From positions 1-40,680 of the forward strand of contig SOJU01000260.1 in NCBI GenBank assembly GCA_004376465.1: 40,680 bases of DNA. Direction: 5' to 3'. Under the pieces are notes generated by a model. That model was not told the origin of the DNA, did no database searches, and saw only the letters and a list, made by a program, of their open reading frames with translations. This document shows positions 17,035 to 25,128 of this stretch, one piece after another. How positions within the stretch are numbered: the stretch's first letter is position 1; every line of letters begins with the position of its first letter. This DNA comes from Anaerolineales bacterium. Lineage in GTDB: Bacteria; Chloroflexota; Anaerolineae; Anaerolineales; E44-bin32. The translations under genes and the position numbers were made by a program.

Positions 17035-17826
17035 GTGAAGGGTGCCAGCGCATCCGATAATCTATTCCAAATCTTGAGTGTAACCCAAGGAAAATGGGGC
17101 GAGCGGATCGCAGAGAACATTGCCGCGAACGCACCCACGGATTGGGTTGTTCACTCTTGGGCCGCGCCGCGCGTCTTGCCTCCCATCGTTGATGATCCAG
17201 AGGATTTCCTGCCTCCTTCTCTCCCCCAAGTAGATCTAGTTCTCGCGCTGGGCGAAGTCGCGGGCCTTGTACAATTAATTCCCGATATTGTGAAGATGAC
17301 TGGCGCAAAGGCGGTTGTCGCACCCATCGACCGCAACGAATCCGTCCCACCGGGGCTCGCCACCCAACTCACCCAGTGGCTTAAAGAGATCGACGTCCCG
17401 GTCGCGCTGCCCAAACCCTTCTGCTCCCTCGCGGAGGACACCTACAACCGTAAGCCCTTGGTAGAAACCTATGATGACCCCCTGATCCAACGCTTCGCAG
17501 CGCATTTCGGGAAACCCGAATTTCGGGTAACGGTGGAGGACGAGAAGATTGTCGCCGTCGAGGTTGAGCGCGATTCAGCCTGTGGCTGTGCTAAATACGT
17601 TGCTGACAACCTTATCGGCGTAAAAGTCGATGAATCTGTCGAAAAGACCGGCATGCTGCATCACCATTTCCCCTGTCTGGCAAGCATGAACCAGGACCGG
17701 GATTACAACGATACGCTCATGCACGTCTCGGGGCACTTTCTCCAAGACGCAATCAAGGAGGGGCTGGGATCAAACCTTTCGACCCTCTACATCAAACCGG
17801 CTGGGCATGTTGACGAGAACCCCTAA
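17035..17826 (+). CDS. DUF166-like protein, first gene of the CODH/ACS run
   Basis: A 263-residue protein starting with GTG after a GAGGTT site. It resembles the DUF166 family known from methanogens and acetogens: an N-terminal flavodoxin-like part with VDLVLALGEV and KAVVAPIDRNESVPPG, a middle segment PKPFCSLAE, and a C-terminal part with FGKPEFRVTV, DSACGCAKYVADNLIG (Cys183, Cys185), HHFPCLASM and LMHVSGHFL. The conserved cysteines and histidines suggest metal or Fe-S binding. Biochemical function of the family is not known to me. It is followed after 13 bp by the HMA-like gene and then cooS, so a role in making or maintaining CODH/ACS metal centres is a reasonable inference. Confidence 0.8.
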   Translation: MKGASASDNLFQILSVTQGKWGERIAENIAANAPTDWVVHSWAAPRVLPPIVDDPEDFLPPSLPQVDLVLALGEVAGLVQLIPDIVKMTGAKAVVAPIDRNESVPPGLATQLTQWLKEIDVPVALPKPFCSLAEDTYNRKPLVETYDDPLIQRFAAHFGKPEFRVTVEDEKIVAVEVERDSACGCAKYVADNLIGVKVDESVEKTGMLHHHFPCLASMNQDRDYNDTLMHVSGHFLQDAIKEGLGSNLSTLYIKPAGHVDENP

Positions 17827-17839
17827 GTAGGAGGAGGCC

Positions 17840-18175
17840 ATGAAAGAACTTATCCTCGAAATGCCAACCATGTACGCCGACCACCACGTCCTGAAGGTAC
17901 GGGAGGCGTTGGAGGGGCTCAAAGGCATCGAAGAAGCCTATGCCAGCTCCGCATGGAAAAAACTCATGATCTCTTATGAGGAAAAATCTATAAAACCCGC
18001 CGAGATCGAAAAAGCCCTGACGAAAGCGGGATATCCACCGGGAGAGGGCGCGACGCCCATCCTGGTTACAGCTTCCTCCGATCTTAAGCGTGATCCTCAA
18101 TGGGAGAAGTTGGGCAATAGGGTCACGGAGACAAATCAGAAGGATCTCGAAATGTCAGGCCAGTCTCGACGATAG
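17840..18175 (+). CDS. HMA-like ferredoxin-fold protein without CxxC
   Basis: A 111-residue protein with a clear GGAGGAGG ribosome binding site. Residues 1-65 fit the beta-alpha-beta-beta-alpha-beta pattern of heavy-metal-associated domains: KELILEMPTMY, a helix HVLKVREALEGLKGI, EEAYASSAWKKLMISYEE, and a second helix IKPAEIEKALTKAGYPPG. The usual metal-binding MxCxxC is replaced by MPTMYADHH, leaving His15 and His16 as possible ligands. The last ~45 residues are polar and probably flexible. HMA proteins carry soft metals to targets; here the absence of cysteine and the position between a DUF166-like gene and cooS suggest a nickel or other accessory role, which is inference only. Confidence 0.78.
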   Translation: MKELILEMPTMYADHHVLKVREALEGLKGIEEAYASSAWKKLMISYEEKSIKPAEIEKALTKAGYPPGEGATPILVTASSDLKRDPQWEKLGNRVTETNQKDLEMSGQSRR

Positions 18176-18200
18176 CAGATGGTATTAAGGAGAAAATCAC

Positions 18201-20195
18201 ATGGCGAAAAAACTTAGAACACCTGAAGAGGCCAGCTGTGATCCTGCAAGCATCACGCTTCTCGAGCTGGCTTCTGAGAATGATTATGAAACCGCTTTCT
18301 CTCGCGCAGATTCCACAGCCGCTTGCCCGATTGGAGCCGATGGGATGTGCTGCAAAATTTGTGCCATGGGACCCTGCCGATTGGTGAAGAAAGGTCAGAC
18401 GGGTGTTTGTGGAGCGACGCTTGAAACCGTCGGGGCGCGCAACTTTGGTCGCATGGTAGCTGCCGGAGCAGCAGGTCATTCCGATCATGGTCGTGATCTG
18501 GCCTACACACTTCTCGCTGCAGCCGAAGGCCATGCACCTGATTACCAGGTACGCGACCCAGCGAAGTTGAGAGAGATGGCCAGATACCTCGACGTCGAAG
18601 TTGACGAAAGACCTGTCGATGAACTCGCCCGAGATGTCGCTCTCGCTGCGATCGGGGAATTTGGTAAGGCTCAAGGCGAGATTCTGTACCTGAAACGAGC
18701 CCCTAAGAAACGACAGGAAATCTGGAAAAAACTGGGTATCGAACCCCGCAACATCGATCGTGAAATCGTCGAGATGATGCACCGGACCCATATCGGAAAC
18801 GATCAGGATGCCGAGCATATCCTGGATCACGCCATGCGCTGTGCGTTAGGAGACGGTTGGGGCGGCTCCATGCTGGCCACGGACCTCTCAGATGTGCTCT
18901 TCGGCACACCAGGTCCAGTTTTATCCGAAGCCAACCTGGGAGTGCTTCAGGCTGATGAAGTTAATATCATCATCCACGGCCATGAACCCACACTTTCCGA
19001 AATGATCATCGCCGCAGCGACAGACCCTGAGATGATTGAATACGCCAAGAGCAAGGGCGCCAAGGGCATCACGATGAGTGGCATCTGCTGCACCGCCAAC
19101 GAAGCCCTGATGCGCCAGGGCGTGCCGCTGGCGGGCAACTTCCTGCAGCAGGAATTAGCGATCATCACAGGCGCAGTCGACGCCATGGTCGTTGACATCC
19201 AATGCATCATGCAGGGCATCGTAAAGCTTGCCGATCAATTCCATACGGAGATCATCACCACGTCACGAAAAGCCAAGATCACCGGCGCCACCCACATTGA
19301 GTTCGACGAGCATCGAGCCCTGGAGATCGCCAAGGACATCGTGCGCTTGGCGTGTGATCGCTTCCCGGAGCGGGGAGATACACACATTCCAGACGAGACC
19401 GCAGAACTGATCCCCGGGTTCTCCCACGAATATATTAACTACGCTCTGGGCGGAACCTACCGCGGATCCCTGCGACCCCTCAACGACGCCATCATGTCCG
19501 GCCGCATTCGCGGCGTGGTTGCGAACATCGGCTGCAATAACCCCCGTGTTCGCCACGACGAGATGCACCGCTACGTCGTAACCGAGTTCCTGAAGAACGA
19601 TGTTCTGGTCGTAGAGACCGGCTGCGGCGCCATCGCCAGTGCCAAACAAGGATATCTGACCCCCGAAGCCGCGCTCGAATTCGCCGGCCCGGGCTTACGT
19701 GAGGTTTGCGAGACCGTTGGTATGCCACCCGTGCTCCACTTGGGTTCTTGCGTGGATAACTCCCGCATTCTGACCGTGCTGGCCCAAATGGCGACTGAAG
19801 GTGGGCTTGGCGACGACATCAGCGATATCCCTGCAGTGGGCATGGCACCCGAGTGGATGAGCGAGAAAGCTATTTCCATCGCCACCTACTGCGTCGCCTC
19901 CGGCGCCTATGTCATCATGGGCCACTCCAGCCCTGTTTCTGGGATTGAAGGAGTGACCCAACTCATCACCGACCGCTGGGAAGAGAAAGTCGGGGGCAGG
20001 CTGGAATTCACCAATGAACCCGAGGAGGTCGTGCGCAGATCATTAGCGCATATCGACAAGAAACGGGCCGCCCTCGGATTGCCTGAGTATGATCCCGACA
20101 AATGGGGCAAGAGCGGTGACTGGAGAATCCAGGAATTCATCGAGCTGCCATTTGCTGAGAAAATCGAAGCCGCCTACGGCAATTCGGCGAAGTAG
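18201..20195 (+). CDS. cooS: Carbon monoxide dehydrogenase catalytic subunit
   Basis: A 664-residue Ni-Fe CO dehydrogenase (CooS/AcsA), reversibly reducing CO2 to CO. The N-terminal Cys-rich segment CPIGADGMCCKICAMGPC provides ligands for the B and D Fe-S clusters. C-cluster ligands can be followed: HGHE with His259 and His261, GICCTAN with Cys296/297, Cys335 in VDIQCIMQG, Cys445 in IGCNN, Cys475 in TGCGAIASA, and later GSCVDN and a SGAYVIMGHSS segment. These positions track those I recall for well-studied CooS proteins. ATG at 18201 follows AAGGAG. The gene is 14 bp upstream of acsB, and with acsB next to it the product is expected to work in the CODH/ACS complex, passing CO through a tunnel to the A-cluster. 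Confidence 0.98.
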   Translation: MAKKLRTPEEASCDPASITLLELASENDYETAFSRADSTAACPIGADGMCCKICAMGPCRLVKKGQTGVCGATLETVGARNFGRMVAAGAAGHSDHGRDLAYTLLAAAEGHAPDYQVRDPAKLREMARYLDVEVDERPVDELARDVALAAIGEFGKAQGEILYLKRAPKKRQEIWKKLGIEPRNIDREIVEMMHRTHIGNDQDAEHILDHAMRCALGDGWGGSMLATDLSDVLFGTPGPVLSEANLGVLQADEVNIIIHGHEPTLSEMIIAAATDPEMIEYAKSKGAKGITMSGICCTANEALMRQGVPLAGNFLQQELAIITGAVDAMVVDIQCIMQGIVKLADQFHTEIITTSRKAKITGATHIEFDEHRALEIAKDIVRLACDRFPERGDTHIPDETAELIPGFSHEYINYALGGTYRGSLRPLNDAIMSGRIRGVVANIGCNNPRVRHDEMHRYVVTEFLKNDVLVVETGCGAIASAKQGYLTPEAALEFAGPGLREVCETVGMPPVLHLGSCVDNSRILTVLAQMATEGGLGDDISDIPAVGMAPEWMSEKAISIATYCVASGAYVIMGHSSPVSGIEGVTQLITDRWEEKVGGRLEFTNEPEEVVRRSLAHIDKKRAALGLPEYDPDKWGKSGDWRIQEFIELPFAEKIEAAYGNSAK

Positions 20196-20209
20196 GGAGG
20201 AGTTCAAAC

Positions 20210-22498
20210 ATGTCACGTTATATCGCTACTCGCGCTATCCGCGGAGCCAACGCTATCGTAGCCGAAGCCGAAGCCCTGATGCAGAAGGCGATCGCCGACA
20301 AGGGTGCCGATCACCCCGTGGCTTTCCCCAATACTGCATATTTCCTTCCCGTAATGTACGGTATGTTGGGCGCCGAGGTTGAAACCCTTGGTCAGATGGA
20401 ACCTATCTTGGAGCATGCCAAGAGCCTGCTCCATCCCCTGCCCGACGAGAAGCTCTGGGTCCCCTACCTGGGTGAAACACTGGACAGCGGTATGTCAACC
20501 ATACTCGCCGCTGAAGCCATCGAGGCTATTCGCTTCGTCTATGGCGAGCAGCCCGAGCCCTACCCGGGCTTGGAGCTAGCCGGCGTCACCGACTATTCCA
20601 ATTTTGGCGGGAACGGAGCCACTCCCCCCACGGATGGCCATCTCAATGGACCCATCGACGACATCCAGCTGCGTTCGTGGGGCATCCAATTGGTGGATGG
20701 CCGCATGCCGGGCTTCGCCGCCATCCTCGGCGCCGCCCACTCCAATGAGGCCGCCGTCGCCATCGTGCGCGAACTCCAGAGCCGCAGCATCCTCACTTTC
20801 CTTTGCGGCAATGTCAATGGTCGTTCAATCATCGACCAATTAGTCGAGGAAGGGGTGGAGATGGGATTCGACACCTACATCATCCCCTTCGGACGCGATA
20901 CGCTATCGGCAATTTATCCCGTTGGCTTTGCTACCCGATCGGCACTCACCTTCGGCGGGATGAAGGGTGGACAATGGCGCGACATCCTGCTCTACAACAA
21001 GTACCGCGTCTTCGCTTTTGCGCTCGCACTTGGCGAGGTGGACGATCTCAAATATGCCGCCGCTGCAGGTGTGATCTCCTACGGCTTCCCCGTGATCGCC
21101 GATACCGTGATCCCGGAGATCCTGCCCACCGGCGTCACCCAGTACGAACACGTCATCTCCATGCCTTGGAACGAGATCGAGGGCGCCACGGAAGAGGAGA
21201 AGGCTACCAAGCTGGTGCAGAAGTGCATCGAGGTGCGCGGCCTTAAGATCAAGGTTAGCGAAGTTCCGGTCCCGGTTCCTTACGGTTCAGCCTTCGAGGG
21301 TGAAGTCGTACGTAAGAACGACATGCGCGTCGAATTCGGCGGAAAGCACAGCCGGGCTTTCGAGTACCTCTTCATGGAGAAGATGGACGATGTCGAAGAT
21401 GGAAAAATCGAGTTGATCGGACCCACCTTCGAAGACATCGAAGATAAAGGCTCTATGGACCTCTGCATTCTTGTCAAGGTGGCCGGGCGCAAGATGGAGA
21501 AAGATTTCGAGCCCGTGCTCGAGCGTCAAGTTCACTACTTCATCAACGGCGCCTCTGGCATTCAGCACATTGGCCAGCGCGACATCGCCTGGATCCGCAT
21601 CAGCACAGCCGCAGCCGATAAGGGCTTCAATCTGAATCACTTTGGCGATATCCTTTACGCCCGATTCCACGAGGACTTCGGCAGCATCGTCGACAAGGTT
21701 GAAATATCGATCATCACCGACCCAGATCTTCACGCTGAGTGGCTTGAAAAAGCTCGTGAGGCATTTGAAGAGCGCAATGTCCGCTTGGGCTCGATGACGG
21801 ACGAGAGCGTGGATGACTTCTACTCCTGCACCCTCTGCCAGTCCTTCGCTCCCGACCACGTTTGTATCGTCAGCCCAGAGCGGCTCGGACTTTGCGGAGC
21901 CTACAACTGGCTGGACTGCAAGGCATCCTTCCAGATCAACCCCACTGGACCAAACCAGCCGATCAAAAAGGCTACGGAGATAGACGAGGCCAAGGGTTAC
22001 TTCGAGGGTGTGAATGAGTTTGCTGTTCAAGCCAGTCACGGCGTGGTTACCGAAGTCTCGATGTACTCCATTATGGAGAACCCAATGACAGCCTGCGGCT
22101 GCTTCGAGTGCATCGCCATGTTGATCCCTGAGGCCAACGGTGTCATGATCGTCAGCCGTGAGGATACAAGCATGACTCCGACAGGCATGACCTTCTCAAC
22201 GCTGGCCGGCATGGCTGGTGGTGGTCTGCAGACGCCGGGTGTAATGGGCCACGGCAAGTTCTATATCCTCAGCCCGAAGTTCATGTCGGCTGATGGCGGT
22301 TTCAAACGAGTCGTGTGGATGTCTTCTATCCTGAAAGAGCAAATGGCCGAGCAGCTCAAGGCCGTCGCCGAGCGTGAAGGGGACCCCGACCTGATCGATA
22401 AGATCGCCGACGAGACGATCTGCACCGATGTTGAAGGTCTCTTAACCTTCATTGCAGAGAAGGGTCATCCAACACTTGAAATGGATCCTATGTTTTAG
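20210..22498 (+). CDS. acsB: CO-methylating acetyl-CoA synthase, AcsB
   Basis: A 762-residue bacterial-type acetyl-CoA synthase that joins a methyl group from the corrinoid protein, CO and CoA. The A-cluster ligands are all present: Cys540, Cys543, Cys552 and Cys562 (CTLCQSF, then VCIVSP and GLCGAYNW) for the [4Fe-4S] part, and Cys629-Gly-Cys631-Phe-Glu-Cys634 for the Ni-Ni part. Their spacing matches the Moorella enzyme with a constant offset of 34 residues, as I recall that numbering. An N-terminal CODH-binding domain is present, so this is the bacterial and not the short archaeal CdhC form. ATG 20210 follows GGGAGGAG. The genes cooS, acsB, acsD and acsC run in this order with short gaps. 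Confidence 0.98.
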   Translation: MSRYIATRAIRGANAIVAEAEALMQKAIADKGADHPVAFPNTAYFLPVMYGMLGAEVETLGQMEPILEHAKSLLHPLPDEKLWVPYLGETLDSGMSTILAAEAIEAIRFVYGEQPEPYPGLELAGVTDYSNFGGNGATPPTDGHLNGPIDDIQLRSWGIQLVDGRMPGFAAILGAAHSNEAAVAIVRELQSRSILTFLCGNVNGRSIIDQLVEEGVEMGFDTYIIPFGRDTLSAIYPVGFATRSALTFGGMKGGQWRDILLYNKYRVFAFALALGEVDDLKYAAAAGVISYGFPVIADTVIPEILPTGVTQYEHVISMPWNEIEGATEEEKATKLVQKCIEVRGLKIKVSEVPVPVPYGSAFEGEVVRKNDMRVEFGGKHSRAFEYLFMEKMDDVEDGKIELIGPTFEDIEDKGSMDLCILVKVAGRKMEKDFEPVLERQVHYFINGASGIQHIGQRDIAWIRISTAAADKGFNLNHFGDILYARFHEDFGSIVDKVEISIITDPDLHAEWLEKAREAFEERNVRLGSMTDESVDDFYSCTLCQSFAPDHVCIVSPERLGLCGAYNWLDCKASFQINPTGPNQPIKKATEIDEAKGYFEGVNEFAVQASHGVVTEVSMYSIMENPMTACGCFECIAMLIPEANGVMIVSREDTSMTPTGMTFSTLAGMAGGGLQTPGVMGHGKFYILSPKFMSADGGFKRVVWMSSILKEQMAEQLKAVAEREGDPDLIDKIADETICTDVEGLLTFIAEKGHPTLEMDPMF

Positions 22499-22621
22499 GA
22501 CGACAAGCCCGTGGGACAACCCCCGGACTTTACGCGGCTGCAGCGCCGACACTTTATCCAGACGCGTTGCAGCCGACATTGTCCGCAGACCTAATCCCAT
22601 GTATTTGGAGGAAAGAAGCCT

Positions 22622-23590
22622 ATGACCGTTGAAATCCCTAAGGAAAAATGGAGCGGACAGGTACGTGAGGTCACGATCGGTGCTACCGCAGAGGATGGCG
22701 GTACGCGCACACAAACGCTGACCATCGGCGGGGAGACCACTCTGCCCTTTCTCCACTTCGAGGGGAACATTCCCCACCGTCCCGCACTGGCAATCGAGAT
22801 TCGTGATCGCAAGCCAGACGACTGGTCCCCCATACTGATGGAAACATGGGGCGAGGCCATGGAAAGCCCTGCCGCTTGGGCGAAAGCCGCCGAAGAAGCG
22901 GGCGCGGATTTGATTTACCTCGTACTCAGCCTCACGACTGCTGATGGCGAAGAGAACACACCTGAAAATGTCCGACGTGTCGTTCGTGAAGTCCTCGACG
23001 CCACGGGGCTGCCGCTTGCCGTCGCCGGACCCGGCCAGGCCGATATTGACAACGAGCTTATTGTTCCGGTTGCGGAAGAGGCTGAGGGAGAGCGCATCCT
23101 CCTGGGAATTTGTGAGGAGGGCAATTACCGAACAATTGTCGCCGCCGCGCTGGCCAACAACCATTTAGTGCAATCCAAAACCCCCATGGATGTCAACCTC
23201 TCCAAGCAGTTGGTGATCCTGATCAGCGACATGGGAATACCGCTCGAACGCATCGTGATGGACCCGACGACGGGCGCGCTTGGATACGGCATCGAGTACG
23301 GCTATTCCGTTATGGAACGGCTTCGACTCGCTGCCTTGCAAGGCGACAGCATGACCCAGCAGCCGATGCTCGTCAACCCCGGTGCGGAAGCCTGGAAAGT
23401 CAAGGAATCTAAAGTAGGCGAAGGTGTTCCGGAAAGCTGGGGAGATTGGCAGAACCGTGCACTGGAATGGGAAGCCTTAACCGCTTCGTCTTTAGTTCAG
23501 TCAGGCGCTGACATCCTCATACTCAGACATCCAGAAACCCTTAAGCGTGTAAAAGCCATGATCGACGCGCTGCTGGCAACAGCAGCGTAG
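22622..23590 (+). CDS. acsD: Corrinoid iron-sulfur protein small subunit, AcsD
   Basis: A 322-residue CFeSP small subunit (CdhD-like), practically the usual length. It has a TIM-barrel-like pattern: FLHFEGNIPHRPALAIEIRD, WAKAAEEAGADLIYLVLS, GLPLAVAGPGQADIDNELIV and ERIVMDPTTGALGYGIEY. With AcsC it binds the cobamide that accepts the methyl group from methyl-tetrahydrofolate and delivers it to the A-cluster. GGAGG lies a few bases before ATG 22622. The 123-bp gap after acsB is the largest between the core genes and contains a GC-rich, partly repetitive stretch. Confidence 0.97.
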   Translation: MTVEIPKEKWSGQVREVTIGATAEDGGTRTQTLTIGGETTLPFLHFEGNIPHRPALAIEIRDRKPDDWSPILMETWGEAMESPAAWAKAAEEAGADLIYLVLSLTTADGEENTPENVRRVVREVLDATGLPLAVAGPGQADIDNELIVPVAEEAEGERILLGICEEGNYRTIVAAALANNHLVQSKTPMDVNLSKQLVILISDMGIPLERIVMDPTTGALGYGIEYGYSVMERLRLAALQGDSMTQQPMLVNPGAEAWKVKESKVGEGVPESWGDWQNRALEWEALTASSLVQSGADILILRHPETLKRVKAMIDALLATAA

Positions 23591-23607
23591 TTCGGCGGAG
23601 GGCAAAT

Positions 23608-24951
23608 ATGGCACTTTCAGGTCTAGAGATCTACAAACTCCTTCCACAGACCAACTGCAAGGACTGTGATTTCCCCACCTGCCTGGCGTTCGCGATGAAG
23701 TTGGCCGCCAAACAGGTGGAACTCAAGGACTGCCCGCACATTAGCGACGAGGCTGCCGAGAAACTCGAATCCGCTTCGGCACCACCCATCCGGCTCATTA
23801 AACTGCATGGTGAGGATGGCACGGTTGAAGTTGGTAACGAAACAGTCCTTTACCGGCATGAGAAAACCTTCTTTCATAAGCCGGGCCTCTTCCTGCACGT
23901 CCGCGATGACGAAGATCTCGAGGCGCTGAAGGCGAAGGTCGCTGAGGCGGATGCTTTCTCCGTTGATTACGTAGGCATCGACCTCTACCTTGACGGTTTC
24001 GCGGTTGAGGCCGTATCCGGGAACGCGGAGAACTTCAAGAAGACAGTTGCCGCTGTCATCGCCGGCTCCAAGAAACCGCTGATCCTGATCGCACCCGAGC
24101 CCGACCTTGCGAAAGCAGGGCTGGAGGCAACAGAAGGTTCACGACCGCTCTTGTACGCCGCCAACGCGGAGAATTGGGAAGCAATGGCGGACATCGCCAA
24201 GAACGCCGATGTGCCGCTCGTCGTGCACGCCGAGAATCTTGACGATATGGCCGACCTGACTAAAAAACTCCAGGACAAGGGTCTTGAAGATCTCGTTCTG
24301 GATCCCGCAGCAGGAGGCTACCTGCAATCGCTGCATACTTTTACGACGCTGCGGCGGTTGGCAGTGAAAAGCAATTTCCGCCCTCTCGGGTTCCCGATCA
24401 TCAGTTTCCCCGGCGCGCAAGATGGCGCTGACGAATCACTTCTCACCGCACAGCATATCGCCAAATACGGTGGGTTTATCGTCATCGAGAATTTTGAACC
24501 CGCCATACTGTATCCATTGCTCGTGCTGCGACAAAATATCTACACCGATCCGCAGAAGCCGATCCAGGTGAAACCGGGTATCTACGAAATCAACAACCCA
24601 ACGGATGAATCGCCGCTTTTGGTCACGACAAATTTCTCGATCACCTACTTCGCTATCGCCAATGAGGTTGAGAGCGCTGGTTGGCCCGGCTGGCTTTTGG
24701 TGACGGACGCCGAAGGGATGAGCGTTCTCACCGCCTGGGCTGCAGGTAAATTCGATGCTGAACGCATCGCCAAAGACGCCAAGTTATTTGGTGCGGGTGA
24801 AAAGGTCAAACATAAGAAGATCATTCTCCCGGGTCATGTTTCCGTGCTCTCCGGCGAATTAGAGGAAGAACTTCCCGGCTGGGAAGTCATGGTCGGCCCG
24901 AGGGAAGCCGTAGATATCGGCTCTTACTTAAAGACCGTGTGGCAAGCTTGA
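23608..24951 (+). CDS. acsC: Corrinoid iron-sulfur protein large subunit, AcsC
   Basis: A 447-residue CFeSP large subunit (CdhE-like), the standard length. The N-terminal [4Fe-4S] domain has Cys17, Cys20, Cys25 and Cys42 in LLPQTNCKDCDFPTC and LKDC, the low-potential cluster that reactivates cobalamin. A TIM barrel follows (VDYVGIDLYLDGFAVEA, PLVVHAENLDDM, FPIISFPGAQDG). The C-terminal cobamide-binding domain covers roughly residues 330-447 (SPLLVTTNFSITYFAIANEV, GWPGWLLVTDAEGMSVLTAW, ILPGHVSVLSGELEEELPGW). It pairs with AcsD as the methyl carrier. The start codon follows GGCGGAGGG and is 17 bp after acsD. Confidence 0.97.
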   Translation: MALSGLEIYKLLPQTNCKDCDFPTCLAFAMKLAAKQVELKDCPHISDEAAEKLESASAPPIRLIKLHGEDGTVEVGNETVLYRHEKTFFHKPGLFLHVRDDEDLEALKAKVAEADAFSVDYVGIDLYLDGFAVEAVSGNAENFKKTVAAVIAGSKKPLILIAPEPDLAKAGLEATEGSRPLLYAANAENWEAMADIAKNADVPLVVHAENLDDMADLTKKLQDKGLEDLVLDPAAGGYLQSLHTFTTLRRLAVKSNFRPLGFPIISFPGAQDGADESLLTAQHIAKYGGFIVIENFEPAILYPLLVLRQNIYTDPQKPIQVKPGIYEINNPTDESPLLVTTNFSITYFAIANEVESAGWPGWLLVTDAEGMSVLTAWAAGKFDAERIAKDAKLFGAGEKVKHKKIILPGHVSVLSGELEEELPGWEVMVGPREAVDIGSYLKTVWQA

Positions 24952-24995
24952 CCATGAGGAGCGGCCACCGCTCGGCTTAGTAAACTCGACTCCCC

Positions 24996-25024
24996 GATCG
25001 GAAGGGTTTTTATCTCTTCCGGTC
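24996..25024 (+). other. Stem-loop between acsC and acsV
   Basis: GATCGGAAG (24996-25004) pairs with CTTCCGGTC (25016-25024), nine pairs with one G-T wobble, around a T-rich loop. It lies in the 177-bp acsC-acsV gap and is not followed by a T-run. It may stabilise the upstream mRNA or weakly attenuate. Confidence 0.35.
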
Positions 25025-25128
25025 AAGGAGTCAATATCGCCGAGGCTGCCCTCATCTGTGACGCCACAACGGACGCGGAAAATTGTAAAGATCCTATGTT
25101 TTCACGAATCACCTGGCTGTGATGCCCC

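Noticed and set aside
18123-18830. A 235-codon antisense frame over the start of cooS
   Set aside because: It is a shadow of the strongly supported cooS frame.
21287-22039. A 250-codon antisense frame inside acsB
   Set aside because: It mirrors the codon bias of acsB, whose catalytic cysteines are all intact; no family resemblance or ribosome binding site was seen.
22499-22621. Imperfect direct repeat (GCAGCGCCGACA and GCAGCCGACA) between acsB and acsD
   Set aside because: The similarity is short and gapped, and there is no further copy or T-run, so it may be chance in a GC-rich gap.
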